From: Nitriliruptoraceae bacterium
Lineage (GTDB): Bacteria > Actinomycetota > Nitriliruptoria > Nitriliruptorales > Nitriliruptoraceae
Assembly (NCBI GenBank): GCA_007131525.1
Contig: SLQK01000249.1
Span: forward strand, 1 to 9,773
Direction of reading: 5' to 3'
Length of the DNA stretch: 9,773 nucleotides
Positions 1-6,475 of the stretch are shown here, one piece after another (position 1 is the stretch's first letter; the number at the start of each line of letters is the position of its first letter). The notes beneath the pieces are model-generated. The model ran no database searches and was not told where the DNA came from. It saw nothing but the letters and a program-made list of their open reading frames with translations. The translations under genes were made by a program, and so were the position numbers.

Positions 1-668
1 ACCCCGTGGTAGACGGCGCGGGGGAAGGTGAAGCCGGCGGCCATCAGGGCGAGCACGAGCGCCGTGGTCCCCACCACGAACAGCGTCGAGGCGACCTGGA
101 AGATGAACCTGGCGGTGCGGAGGATGTTGGGCAGCACGCGCTCATCACGGCCCTCGGAGGCGTACAGCGTGGTGATGCGGGCGCCACCGGCGGCGAACAC
201 CGACAGCACAACGATGATGATGCCGAGCCCACCGGCGATCTGGAGCAGGTGGCGGAACAGGTCCTCGGAGATCGGCGTGTGGTCGAGGTCGTGGATCACC
301 GACATGCCGGTGGTGGTCAGCGCCGCCATCGACTCGAACAGCGCGTGGACGGGGTCGCTGAACCGCCCTGAGAGGTACATCGGGACGGCGGTCACGATCG
401 GTCCGAGTAGCCATGCCAGGGCGACGATGACCATGCCGTGGGCCCAGGTGAGCTGTCGGCGGGAGGCCAGCAGGGCGTCGCTCGCCGCCCACGCGATGAT
501 CGCGATCGCGGCACCGATCGCGAAGGCGCTGGCGGAGTTCCACTCACCGAGCGCCAGCGCCGTCGCCAGGGGGATGAGCTGGAGCAGCCCGAGACCGAGC
601 AGGACCTTGCCCAGGTAGAAGCCGATCAGCTTGAGATCGCCGGCGTCGGGGCGGAGCAGCTCGGTCAT
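1..668 (-). CDS. trkH: TrkH-family potassium uptake channel (C-terminus cut by window edge)
   Basis: Integral membrane K+-translocating subunit of a Trk/Ktr system, which works with cytoplasmic TrkA subunits. About 222 residues are visible from an ATG at 668. The frame stays open to the left edge, so roughly the C-terminal half is missing. Hydrophobic helices lie near residues 13-36, 43-60, 70-88, 135-158 and 185-210. The first selectivity-filter loop is clear: FESMAALTTTGMS, with TTTG at residues 118-121. It is followed by the family motif FRHLLQIAGGLGIII at about 135-149. The start overlaps the stop of the preceding small ORF (ATGA). The bases upstream of the ATG show no Shine-Dalgarno sequence, which suggests translational coupling. 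It is the last visible gene of a minus-strand operon with two trkA genes. The family assignment is firm; whether it is TrkH or KtrB in strict naming cannot be decided from this fragment. Confidence 0.93.
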   Translation of the reverse strand, partial: MTELLRPDAGDLKLIGFYLGKVLLGLGLLQLIPLATALALGEWNSASAFAIGAAIAIIAWAASDALLASRRQLTWAHGMVIVALAWLLGPIVTAVPMYLSGRFSDPVHALFESMAALTTTGMSVIHDLDHTPISEDLFRHLLQIAGGLGIIIVVLSVFAAGGARITTLYASEGRDERVLPNILRTARFIFQVASTLFVVGTTALVLALMAAGFTFPRAVYHG

Positions 669-796
669 GGTGTGGCGACCAGGGCGACCGTCGCGATCAG
701 GGTGGCCACCGCCAGCACCGCGGCACCGAGCAGCACGAGGTAGCCCACCCCGCGGACGCGCTCACGCCAGAACCCGGGCGTCCCCCGACGGCTCAT
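665..796 (-). CDS. Small single-span membrane protein (43 aa) between trkA and trkH
   Basis: This ORF reads ATG at 796 to TGA at 667-665 and encodes 43 residues. The N-terminus is basic (RR at 3-4, R at 11, 13 and 15). Residues 17-41 form a continuous hydrophobic stretch rich in Leu, Ala and Val, which is a typical single transmembrane helix; the charge predicts the N-terminus inside. Its ATG overlaps the TGA of the upstream trkA (ATGA at 796-793). Its own TGA overlaps the ATG of trkH (ATGA at 668-665). Only a weak GGGA lies about a dozen bases upstream, so translation probably relies on coupling. I do not recognise the family. By position it could be a small accessory or stabilising subunit of the Trk complex, as KdpF is for Kdp, but that is inference. 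The alternative is a non-functional coupling ORF. Confidence 0.72.
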   Translation of the reverse strand: MSRRGTPGFWRERVRGVGYLVLLGAAVLAVATLIATVALVATP

Positions 797-1458
797 CGTC
801 GGCGTCCCAGCAGCACGCTGGTCAGGCGGGCCTCGAGCTCCGGGGTGGTCAGCGCCACCACCTCGTCGCCGGGCATGATCGCGGTCGAACCCTGGGGGAT
901 CACGGTCTGGTTCCCGCGGAACACCGCGACCACGATGGACTCCGCCGGCAGGTCGAGGTCGGCAAGGGTGCGGGGATCGGGGGCCTGCGGGCCCTCGGGG
1001 ATCCGAAGCTCCACGAGCTGGACACGGCCGCCCTTCAGGCTCGTGAGGTGGATCAGCTCACCGACGGAGAACTCGTTCTCCAGCAGCTCGGAGATCAGCC
1101 GCGTCGAGGACACCGGTTCGATCCCGAGGGTCTCGAAGATCTCCACGTTCTTCGGGGTGGTCACCCGACTGATCGTCCGGCGGACCCCGAACTCGATCCT
1201 GGCGAGCTGGCAGGCGACCAGGTTGTCGTCGTCCTCGTGGGTGGTGGCCACGAAGGCGTCCGCCCGGTCGGTGTGGGCCTGCTCCAGGTAGCGCACATCG
1301 CAGGCGTCACCCTCGATCACCAGCACGTCTGTGGTCACCACCAGCTGCTCGCACCGGTTCGCGATGCGCTCGATGACGGTCACCTCGTGGCCCTTGTCGT
1401 GCAGGTCCCGGGCGATGTGCCGTCCGATGCGTCCGCCACCCACGATCACGACGTACAC
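793..1458 (-). CDS. trkA: TrkA-type K+ uptake regulatory subunit (RCK domain), copy 1
   Basis: Cytoplasmic nucleotide-binding gating subunit of the Trk/Ktr potassium uptake system, 221 residues. The N-terminal RCK_N Rossmann domain has the dinucleotide-binding loop GGGRIG at residues 7-12 and an acidic E30 at the end of the second strand, where it would contact the NAD(H) ribose. A second segment, VIEGDACD, follows at about 47-54. An RCK_C (TrkA_C) domain occupies about 137-219 and contains the usual PGDEVVAL strand. The length is that of a single-unit TrkA/KtrA, not the duplicated E. coli TrkA. The GTG start at 1458 has GGAGG at 1467-1471, inside the end of the upstream gene and 8 bases away. 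The stop overlaps the start of the 43-aa ORF. The paired arrangement recalls mycobacterial CeoB/CeoC. Confidence 0.94.
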   Translation of the reverse strand: MYVVIVGGGRIGRHIARDLHDKGHEVTVIERIANRCEQLVVTTDVLVIEGDACDVRYLEQAHTDRADAFVATTHEDDDNLVACQLARIEFGVRRTISRVTTPKNVEIFETLGIEPVSSTRLISELLENEFSVGELIHLTSLKGGRVQLVELRIPEGPQAPDPRTLADLDLPAESIVVAVFRGNQTVIPQGSTAIMPGDEVVALTTPELEARLTSVLLGRRR

Positions 1459-1461
1459 GGC

Positions 1462-2142
1462 TCAGGCCTCCCTCGCACGGGCGCGGTCGAAGGGCTCGCG
1501 CACCAGCTCGGCGACGCGCCGGGCGGCGGCCGGCTTCATGGCAGCGGTCACGACGTCGTCCCGCTCCAGACGGTCGGTCCGGTCGGGGATGAAGGTCCGT
1601 GGTCCGCGCCGCACCGCGGCGATACGCAGCATGCCGTCGAGCTCGAACTCCTCCACCGTCATCGCATGACCGCCGGTGTCGACCTCCAGGTCGACCATGG
1701 AGATCTCGGCGTCGGGGAAGTGCACGTGCAGCGGGTAGCTCTCCTCCTGGAACTCGTTGAGGAACAGCTTGGCGATCACCCCGGTGGAGGAGACGTAGCG
1801 GACACCGAGCTTGCGGTAGACCTCCTCGCGGTCGGGGTTGAACAGCCGGGCGATCGTCCGGTCGACGTCGTAGAGGTGGGTGGCGATCTCCACGGCCATC
1901 AGGTTCGCGTTGTCGGAGCGGGTGACCGCGATCAGGCCGTCGGCCCGGTCCACCCCCGCCTGCTCCAGCACGTCCCGGTCGGTGCAGTCGCCGATCACGG
2001 TCTCGCCGTTGAACCCGCTGCCGAGGCGGTCGAAGGCGAGCGGGTCGCTGTCGATCACGACCACGTCGGTGTCGCGGTCGGCGGAGAGCTGCTCCGCGAT
2101 CTCCGCACCGAGGCGGCCGCAACCGCCGATGATGATGTGCAC
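1462..2142 (-). CDS. trkA: TrkA-type K+ uptake regulatory subunit (RCK domain), copy 2
   Basis: Second single-unit RCK protein, about 226 residues and first in the minus-strand potassium operon. RCK_N begins VHIIIGGCGRLG, with the glycine loop at residues 6-12 and acidic D31 (VVVID) as the likely ribose contact. It continues through DCTDRDVLEQAGVDRAD, and RCK_C lies at about 140-215. I chose the GTG at 2142 because the Rossmann strand then begins at residue 2, as in TrkA relatives, and GAGGG sits 4 bases upstream. A GTG at 2181 would add 13 Arg/Pro-rich residues with an AGGAG only 2 bases away, so it is less likely but possible. Three bases separate its stop from the next trkA. The two copies differ clearly in sequence, so they probably form a mixed RCK ring rather than being redundant. 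Confidence 0.92.
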   Translation of the reverse strand: MHIIIGGCGRLGAEIAEQLSADRDTDVVVIDSDPLAFDRLGSGFNGETVIGDCTDRDVLEQAGVDRADGLIAVTRSDNANLMAVEIATHLYDVDRTIARLFNPDREEVYRKLGVRYVSSTGVIAKLFLNEFQEESYPLHVHFPDAEISMVDLEVDTGGHAMTVEEFELDGMLRIAAVRRGPRTFIPDRTDRLERDDVVTAAMKPAAARRVAELVREPFDRARAREA

Positions 2143-2305
2143 GTCACCCTCGGCGCGCCGGGCGGGCCGCGGCGACGTCACCGCTCCTGGGTGGGGCGGG
2201 GTCGAGGCGTCCGGCGCGCATGGACCCGGTCGTCGGCGGACCGGGCCCGTCCGTCAGTATGCCCGAGCCGGCTGGCGACCTGCAGCACCTCGCTACCCTC
2301 GCGCC
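2143..2305. promoter_or_regulatory. Divergent intergenic region between the trk operon and ispH
   Basis: These 163 bases lie between the two divergent start codons and must contain the promoters for both directions. A 7-bp inverted repeat, CCCGGTC at 2225-2231 and GACCGGG at 2239-2245, is separated by 7 bases. It could be an operator or a hairpin in the trkA leader. The only clear -10-like hexamer is TACCCT at 2294-2299, facing ispH. I see no comparable TANNNT box facing the trk genes. Confidence 0.5.
2294..2299 (+). promoter_or_regulatory. Putative -10 box (TACCCT) for a leaderless ispH transcript
   Basis: TACCCT fits the TANNNT -10 pattern common in actinomycetes and ends 6 bases before the ispH ATG at 2306. 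That spacing would start transcription at or next to the A of ATG. No Shine-Dalgarno sequence lies in the 12 bases before the ATG, which agrees with leaderless translation. No convincing -35 element is visible. Confidence 0.45.
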
Positions 2306-3265
2306 ATGACTCCCCACACGCTCCTGCTCGCTGCTCCCCGCGGCTTCTGCGCCGGGGTCGACCGCGCCGTGCTCATCGTGGAGAAGGCGCTGGAGGCCTA
2401 CGGGGCTCCGGTGTACGTCCGCCACGAGATCGTGCACAACACCCACGTGGTGGAGAGCCTGCGGCGCAAAGGTGCGGTGTTCGTCGAGGACGAGACCGAG
2501 GTCCCCGAGGGCGCGGTGATCGTGTTCTCCGCCCACGGCTCGCCGCCGGAGGCCTACCAGAACTCGCAAGCCCGCGGGCACACCCTCATCGACGCGACCT
2601 GTCCGCTGGTGACCAAGGTCCACCAGTCCGCCCGACGCTACGCCCGTGACGAGATGGACATCGTCATGATCGGGCACGCCGGCCACCAGGAGGTCATCGG
2701 CACCACCGGACAGGCGCGCGAGCGCATCCACCTCGTGGAGACACCCGACGACGTGGACGAGCTCGCCTTCGAGGACGACCGTCAGGTGACCTACATCACC
2801 CAGACGACCCTGTCGATGGACGAGACCGCGGACGTCGTCGAGCGGCTGAACCAGCGTTTCCCCGGGCTCAGGCAGCCCAAGAGCCAGGACATCTGCTACG
2901 CGACCCAGAACCGCCAGGACGCCGTCAAGGAGCTGGCGACCCGCTGCGACCTGGTGCTGGTGGTGGGCTCGCAGACCTCCTCGAACTCCAAGCGACTGGT
3001 CGAGGTGAGCAGGGATCGTTCGGTCCCCGCGTACCTGATCGACGACGCATCGGAGATCGACGAGTCGTGGCTCGACGGGGTCGGCACCGTGGGGCTGACC
3101 TCAGGCGCATCCGCGCCGGAGGTGCTGGTCGAGGAGGTCATCGACTGGTTCAAGGTGCGCGGGCTCGCGACCGTCGACACCGTGATGGTCGTCGACGAGG
3201 ACGTGGAGTTCTCCATGCCCGCCAACCTGGCCCGGCGGCTGGCGGAGCAGCGCGACGCCGGCTGA
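2306..3265 (+). CDS. ispH: 4-hydroxy-3-methylbut-2-enyl diphosphate reductase
   Basis: The last enzyme of the MEP isoprenoid pathway. It reduces HMBPP to IPP and DMAPP in the cytoplasm with a [4Fe-4S] cluster. It has 319 residues, the usual length. The three cluster cysteines are present: C15 (RGFCAGVDRA), C99 (DATCPLVTKVH) and C197 (DICYATQNRQ). Substrate-pocket motifs also match: the EIVHN histidine near 44, GHAGHQEV at 123-130 with the catalytic His/Glu pair, TQTTLS at 165-170, SSNSKR at 225-230 and GASAPE at 267-272. The ATG at 2306 places RGFC at the normal distance from the N-terminus. The frame is open much further upstream, but that part is a shadow of the opposite-strand trkA. It is monocistronic and converges on the RNase D gene. 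Confidence 0.97.
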   Translation: MTPHTLLLAAPRGFCAGVDRAVLIVEKALEAYGAPVYVRHEIVHNTHVVESLRRKGAVFVEDETEVPEGAVIVFSAHGSPPEAYQNSQARGHTLIDATCPLVTKVHQSARRYARDEMDIVMIGHAGHQEVIGTTGQARERIHLVETPDDVDELAFEDDRQVTYITQTTLSMDETADVVERLNQRFPGLRQPKSQDICYATQNRQDAVKELATRCDLVLVVGSQTSSNSKRLVEVSRDRSVPAYLIDDASEIDESWLDGVGTVGLTSGASAPEVLVEEVIDWFKVRGLATVDTVMVVDEDVEFSMPANLARRLAEQRDAG

Positions 3266-3285
3266 GCGGCCGTGCGGCCCTCAGC
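3261..3285. terminator. Hairpin shared by convergent ispH and RNase D genes
   Basis: GCTGAG at 3261-3266 pairs with CTCAGC at 3280-3285, and GGCC at 3268-3271 pairs with GGCC at 3276-3279. This gives a 10-bp stem with one bulged C and a GTGC loop. The stem contains the ispH stop (3263-3265) and, on the other strand, the RNase D stop (3281-3283). There is no T-tract on either side. A bidirectional terminator is likely because the genes converge here with only 15 bases between them. Confidence 0.6.
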
Positions 3286-4462
3286 GGTCCTCGCGCGACC
3301 GGTCGCCGTCGCCCGTCCGTGTCTCGACGTAGGTCTCCCACAGCGGTCCGGCCAGCAGCCCGGTCTGCCAGCCTCGCAGCCCGGCGAGCGCGCACAGCTC
3401 CACGCCGTCGCGGGGGGCCCCGGCGACGGCTGCCCACAGGACCTTCGACGGGCACAGCACGCCCGCGTCGAGACCGTGCTCCTCGGCGACGGCCGCGCGT
3501 CGGGTCCTGAGCGCATCGAAGGTCGCCCGCTGCTCGTCGGTGGCGCGGCTGCTGTCGGGGCGGGGGATGTGCGGCGCGTCGAGGCCGGCTCGGACCGCGG
3601 CGAACAGCGGGGCGGCGTGCTCCCGCAGCAGGCCGCGGCGTCGTGGGCTGCGACGGACCAGCTGCGCCTCGGTCCTGGGCGGGTCCACCGCCAGGTCGCG
3701 GAGCACGTCGTCGTGGACGAGGAGGTTGGGGGCGATGTCGTGGCGGCGGGCCTCGGCCTCCCGTGCCTGCCACAGGGCGCGGAGCACGGCCCGCTGCTGG
3801 GGCTCGAGGCGGCCGGCCCCCTTGACCCGGGTCCAGTCCCGCTGATCGTTCGCGGCGCCGGCGATGGTGACCGCGAGCTCCTCCTCGTACCAGCTGGTCC
3901 GACCGGTGGTCGCCAGTCGCGCTGCCAGCTGCTCCCAGAGCGCTGGCAGGTGCACCACGTCACCCGCGGCGTAGGCCGCCATCCGCTCGGGCAGGGGCCG
4001 CTGCTCCCAGTCTGCCCGCTGCAACGCCTCCTTCTCGCTGGTCAGCGACACCCCGAGCACCTCGGCGAGCAGCTTCGACAGCCCGGTGGGCAGCCCGAGC
4101 ATCGCCGCGGCGATCGCCGTGTCGGCGATCCGCGCGGGTCGGACCTCGAGCCGGGCCAGGGGCTCGAGATCGTTCTCCACGGCGTGCAGGACGGCGAGGT
4201 GGTCGTCGTCGAGCAGGTCGTCGAGCTCCGGCAGACGGGGGAGGCGGACGGGGTCGAGCAGGACGCAGTGGCCGTCGACGCCGACCTGGACCAGCGCGGC
4301 CCGGCGGAAGTAGCGGTCCGCGTCGGCCCGCTCCACGTCGATCCCGACCACCTCGGCGTCGACGCCGTCCAGCGCCGCCCGGACACGAGCGGCCTCGTCC
4401 ACGAACGTGATCGACGGCGTGGCTGCGGGGTCGCTCAGCTCCGGTGCAGCCACGCGGTCCAT
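3281..4462 (-). CDS. rnd: Ribonuclease D-like 3'-5' exonuclease with HRDC domain
   Basis: A DEDDy-type 3'-5' exoribonuclease expected to trim the 3' ends of tRNA and other stable RNAs. It has 393 residues from an ATG at 4462. The exonuclease domain spans about 17-190. Exo I is IDVE (D42, E44), Exo II is HAVENDLEPL (D98), and Exo III is YAAGD (Y164, D168), so the catalytic set is intact. The segment before Exo III, DWEQRPLPERMAAY, is typical of RNase D. An HRDC helical domain follows at about 205-285, then a basic helical tail that may be a second HRDC-like unit, as in RNase D. No strong Shine-Dalgarno sequence precedes the ATG. A -10-like TAGCCT lies 24 bases upstream, so the leader would be short. 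The frame runs on upstream through 5596, but only as a shadow of the PIG-L gene. Confidence 0.9.
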   Translation of the reverse strand: MDRVAAPELSDPAATPSITFVDEAARVRAALDGVDAEVVGIDVERADADRYFRRAALVQVGVDGHCVLLDPVRLPRLPELDDLLDDDHLAVLHAVENDLEPLARLEVRPARIADTAIAAAMLGLPTGLSKLLAEVLGVSLTSEKEALQRADWEQRPLPERMAAYAAGDVVHLPALWEQLAARLATTGRTSWYEEELAVTIAGAANDQRDWTRVKGAGRLEPQQRAVLRALWQAREAEARRHDIAPNLLVHDDVLRDLAVDPPRTEAQLVRRSPRRRGLLREHAAPLFAAVRAGLDAPHIPRPDSSRATDEQRATFDALRTRRAAVAEEHGLDAGVLCPSKVLWAAVAGAPRDGVELCALAGLRGWQTGLLAGPLWETYVETRTGDGDRSREDR

Positions 4463-4485
4463 CCGGTTCGCTCGGGGACGCCCGC

Positions 4486-4491
4486 AGGCTA
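4486..4491 (-). promoter_or_regulatory. Putative -10 box (TAGCCT) for the RNase D gene
   Basis: On the minus strand TAGCCT reads from 4491 to 4486 and predicts transcription starting near 4479, about 17 bases before the ATG at 4462. It overlaps the 8-bp palindrome GGCTAGCC (4488-4495). The whole divergent gap between this gene and the PIG-L gene is only 60 bases, so the plus-strand promoter must overlap it. No plus-strand TANNNT box is obvious. Confidence 0.4.
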
Positions 4492-4522
4492 GCCCCGCCG
4501 CCGAGCCCGTACAGGAGGAACC

Positions 4523-5428
4523 ATGAGCCCGACCCCGACGGCGCCCCTGACCCTGCTGTGCGTCCACCCCCACCCCGACGATGAATCGATCGCCTGCGGT
4601 GGGGTGCTGGCCCGCGCCGCCGACGCCGGCATCCGTACGGTGGTCGTCACCTGCACCGCTGGTGAGGAGGGGGAGAACCTCGCCGGTATCGACCTCGGCG
4701 AGGATGACCTGGCGGCGCACCGACGACGCGAGCTCGTGGCGGCACTGGCCGAGCTCGGGGTCGATGGGCACCACCAGCTCGGGTACCGCGACAGCGGCAT
4801 GGTGGGGAGCGCTGCGAACCAGCACCCCGACAGCTTCCACGCCGCCGACCTGGAGCTCGCGGCGCTCGAGCTCGCGGCGATCATCCGGGCGGAACGGCCC
4901 CAAGTGGTGGTGTCGGACGACGAACGGGGGACCTACGGGCACCCCGACCACGTCAAGGCCCACCAGGTCACCGTCCGCGCCGTGGCGCTCGCAGCCGAGG
5001 CCGCCGCCCCCGTCGCTGGTGCGCCCTGGCAGGTCGTGAAGCGCTACAGCCACACCCTCGCCAAGGGCCGGCTGCTGACGGCGCACCGGGCCCTGCTGGC
5101 GGCCGGCCTGGCCTCCCCCTTCGGTGAGGTCAGCGTCGGCGGGGTGGAGGAGCTGCCGCTCGGCACGCCCGATGCGCGGATCACGACCGAGGTCGACGTC
5201 GGCCCGTGGCTGGGACGCAAGCGTGCCGCCATGGCCGCGCACCGCAGCCAGATCGGTCCGGACTCGTTCTTCCTGAACACCCCCGAGGAGCTCGCCACCG
5301 CGCTGTTCGCGACGGAGCAGTTCATGCTGGAGGCGGGCCCGCTCGGGGGGCACGAGCGTCCCGAGACCGACCTGTTCGCCGGGCTGGCGGCCGCGCCGCC
5401 GTCGCCAGGCCGGGCCGATGGCCAGTAG
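4523..5428 (+). CDS. PIG-L family deacetylase, MshB/Mca (mycothiol) type
   Basis: A zinc-dependent N-deacetylase/amidase of the LmbE/PIG-L family. Known relatives are MshB, which makes GlcN-inositol in mycothiol synthesis, and Mca, which cleaves mycothiol S-conjugates. It has 301 residues, their usual length. The metal site is HPHPDDES with H17 and D20; the C-terminal ligand and proton-transfer pair is YGHPDH (H140, H143). Further family motifs are VVTCTAGEEGE at 42-52 and YRDSGMVG at 88-95. The tail ends PETDLFAG, as in Mca-like proteins, while RDSGM and YGHPDH lean towards MshB, so I leave the symbol blank. AGGAGG at 4513-4518 lies 4 bases before the ATG. It is first in a three-gene unit and its stop overlaps the next start by 11 bases. 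Confidence 0.88.
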   Translation: MSPTPTAPLTLLCVHPHPDDESIACGGVLARAADAGIRTVVVTCTAGEEGENLAGIDLGEDDLAAHRRRELVAALAELGVDGHHQLGYRDSGMVGSAANQHPDSFHAADLELAALELAAIIRAERPQVVVSDDERGTYGHPDHVKAHQVTVRAVALAAEAAAPVAGAPWQVVKRYSHTLAKGRLLTAHRALLAAGLASPFGEVSVGGVEELPLGTPDARITTEVDVGPWLGRKRAAMAAHRSQIGPDSFFLNTPEELATALFATEQFMLEAGPLGGHERPETDLFAGLAAAPPSPGRADGQ

Positions 5429-6035
5429 CGTGGGGGCCCCGACGATGCGTGAGGCCACGACCATCGAGCAGCGACCGGACGTGACGGCGCCGAGGTCCCC
5501 CGCGGGCCCCGGTGTCGCCGACGTGGCCGAACCCTCCCCGGCGGCCTTCCGGGCCGCGATGGGCTCCTTCCTGACCGGTGTGGCGGTCATGACCACCGAG
5601 GCCGATGGGGCACCTCATGGCATGACGGCCAACGCTGTCAGCTCGGTGTCGCTGAGCCCGCCGCTGGTCCTGGTCTGCGTCGACCGCACGGCGCACATGG
5701 CCGCGGCCGTCGCCGCCGGCGGGGTGTTCGCGCTCAGCTTCCTGGCCGAGGACCAGGCGGCCCTGTCCAGCCGCTTCGCCGATCGGAGCCGGGGCGAGGG
5801 CGAGGAGGAGTTCGTCGGCGTCGACTGGTCGACCGCGGCCACGGGTGCCCGGGTGCTGGCCGGGGCGGTCGGTTTCGTGGACTGCCGGGTGGACACCATC
5901 GCCGAGGCCGGTGACCACCTGATCGTCATCGGCGAGGTGGTCGCCCTCGGCGCCCGTCCCGAGCTGGCCCCCCTGGCCTACTTCCGCGGTGGCTACGGTG
6001 GGTACCGTGCCGCCACGGCCGTCGAGCGTCCCTGA
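5418..6035 (+). CDS. Flavin reductase-like, FMN-binding split-barrel protein
   Basis: A flavin reductase domain protein of the HpaC/NtaB-like type, 205 residues. Such proteins reduce FMN or FAD with NAD(P)H, often to feed a two-component monooxygenase. The domain starts near residue 45 with FRAAMGSFLTGVAVMTT. It continues with GMTANAVSSVSLSPPLVLVCVD at about 69-90 and ends with the typical AYFRGGYGGYR. The first 40 or so residues are Ala/Pro-rich and not part of the fold. The ATG at 5418 overlaps the upstream stop by 11 bases and is the natural coupled start. ATG at 5445 or GTG at 5523 would give a shorter product, and no clear Shine-Dalgarno sequence decides between them. No partner oxygenase is nearby, so the physiological acceptor is unknown. 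Confidence 0.85.
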   Translation: MASSVGAPTMREATTIEQRPDVTAPRSPAGPGVADVAEPSPAAFRAAMGSFLTGVAVMTTEADGAPHGMTANAVSSVSLSPPLVLVCVDRTAHMAAAVAAGGVFALSFLAEDQAALSSRFADRSRGEGEEEFVGVDWSTAATGARVLAGAVGFVDCRVDTIAEAGDHLIVIGEVVALGARPELAPLAYFRGGYGGYRAATAVERP

Positions 6036-6043
6036 GGAGCCGC

Positions 6044-6448
6044 GTGGAGCGACGTGAGCACCACCTCGACGTCGGGGATCGTCGCATCACCGATGTGACC
6101 GCGCTGTGCGCCGCGTTCGCCGACGAGCAGGGGAGCGACGGCCTGCTGCACGTCTTCCTGCCCCATGCCACCGCCGGGCTCGCGCTGCTGGAGACCGGGG
6201 CCGGCTCCGACACCGACCTGGCCGACCACCTCGACGTCCTGTTCCCCCGGGACGACCGCTGGCGTCACCGCCACGGCAGCCCGGGGCACGGCGCCGACCA
6301 CGTGCTGCCGGCGGTGGTCAGCCCGAGCTTGACCGTGCCGGTGGACGGCGGTCGGCTGGCGCTGGGCACGTGGCAGTCGATCGTGATCGTCGACACCAAC
6401 GCCGACAACCCGCGCCGGGTGCTGCGCCTCAGCTTCCTGGCCGGCTGA
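6044..6448 (+). CDS. YjbQ family protein (UPF0047)
   Basis: A small conserved single-domain protein of 134 residues. The YjbQ/UPF0047 family has been linked to a side activity that forms thiamine phosphate; its main role is not settled. Family motifs are all present: LPHATAGLALLE at about 39-50, DLADHLDVLFPRDDRWRHRHG at 58-78, GADHVLPAVVSPSLTVPVDGG at 83-103 and RLALGTWQSIVIVD at 104-117, the last being highly characteristic. The GTG at 6044 follows GAGGAG (6034-6039) by 4 bases. The TGA of the flavin reductase gene ends just before this, leaving an 8-base gap. It is the last gene of the PIG-L operon and is followed by a hairpin. Confidence 0.9.
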   Translation: MERREHHLDVGDRRITDVTALCAAFADEQGSDGLLHVFLPHATAGLALLETGAGSDTDLADHLDVLFPRDDRWRHRHGSPGHGADHVLPAVVSPSLTVPVDGGRLALGTWQSIVIVDTNADNPRRVLRLSFLAG

Positions 6449-6454
6449 CCCGTC

Positions 6455-6475
6455 GGACCGTCGGTCGACCGGTCC
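6455..6475. terminator. Hairpin between convergent yjbQ-like gene and upp
   Basis: GGACCG (6455-6460) and CGGTCC (6470-6475) form a 6-bp stem with a 9-base loop. It fills the 27-base gap between the YjbQ stop and the upp stop (6476-6478). There is no T-tract. The position between converging genes suggests a compact bidirectional terminator. Confidence 0.5.

Noticed and set aside
720..755. RVRGVGYLV in the 43-aa ORF resembles the C-terminal motif of OmpR-type response regulators (VRGVGYRL)
   Set aside because: The rest of the ORF is a hydrophobic helix, not a winged helix, and it has its own start overlapping trkA. The match is short and likely chance.
631..2649. Plus-strand open frame of 672 codons opposite the trkA genes
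   Set aside because: It is antisense to two clear TrkA proteins, is rich in His, Gly and Asp from GC-rich reverse reading, matches no family, and runs into ispH in another frame.
3272..4492. Plus-strand frame of 406 codons opposite RNase D
   Set aside because: The minus strand encodes intact DEDDy motifs and an HRDC domain in the same place; the plus frame shows no motif.
4463..5596. Upstream extension of the RNase D frame
   Set aside because: The extra sequence is antisense to the PIG-L and flavin reductase genes and has no domain character; the RNase D domain begins just after the ATG at 4462.
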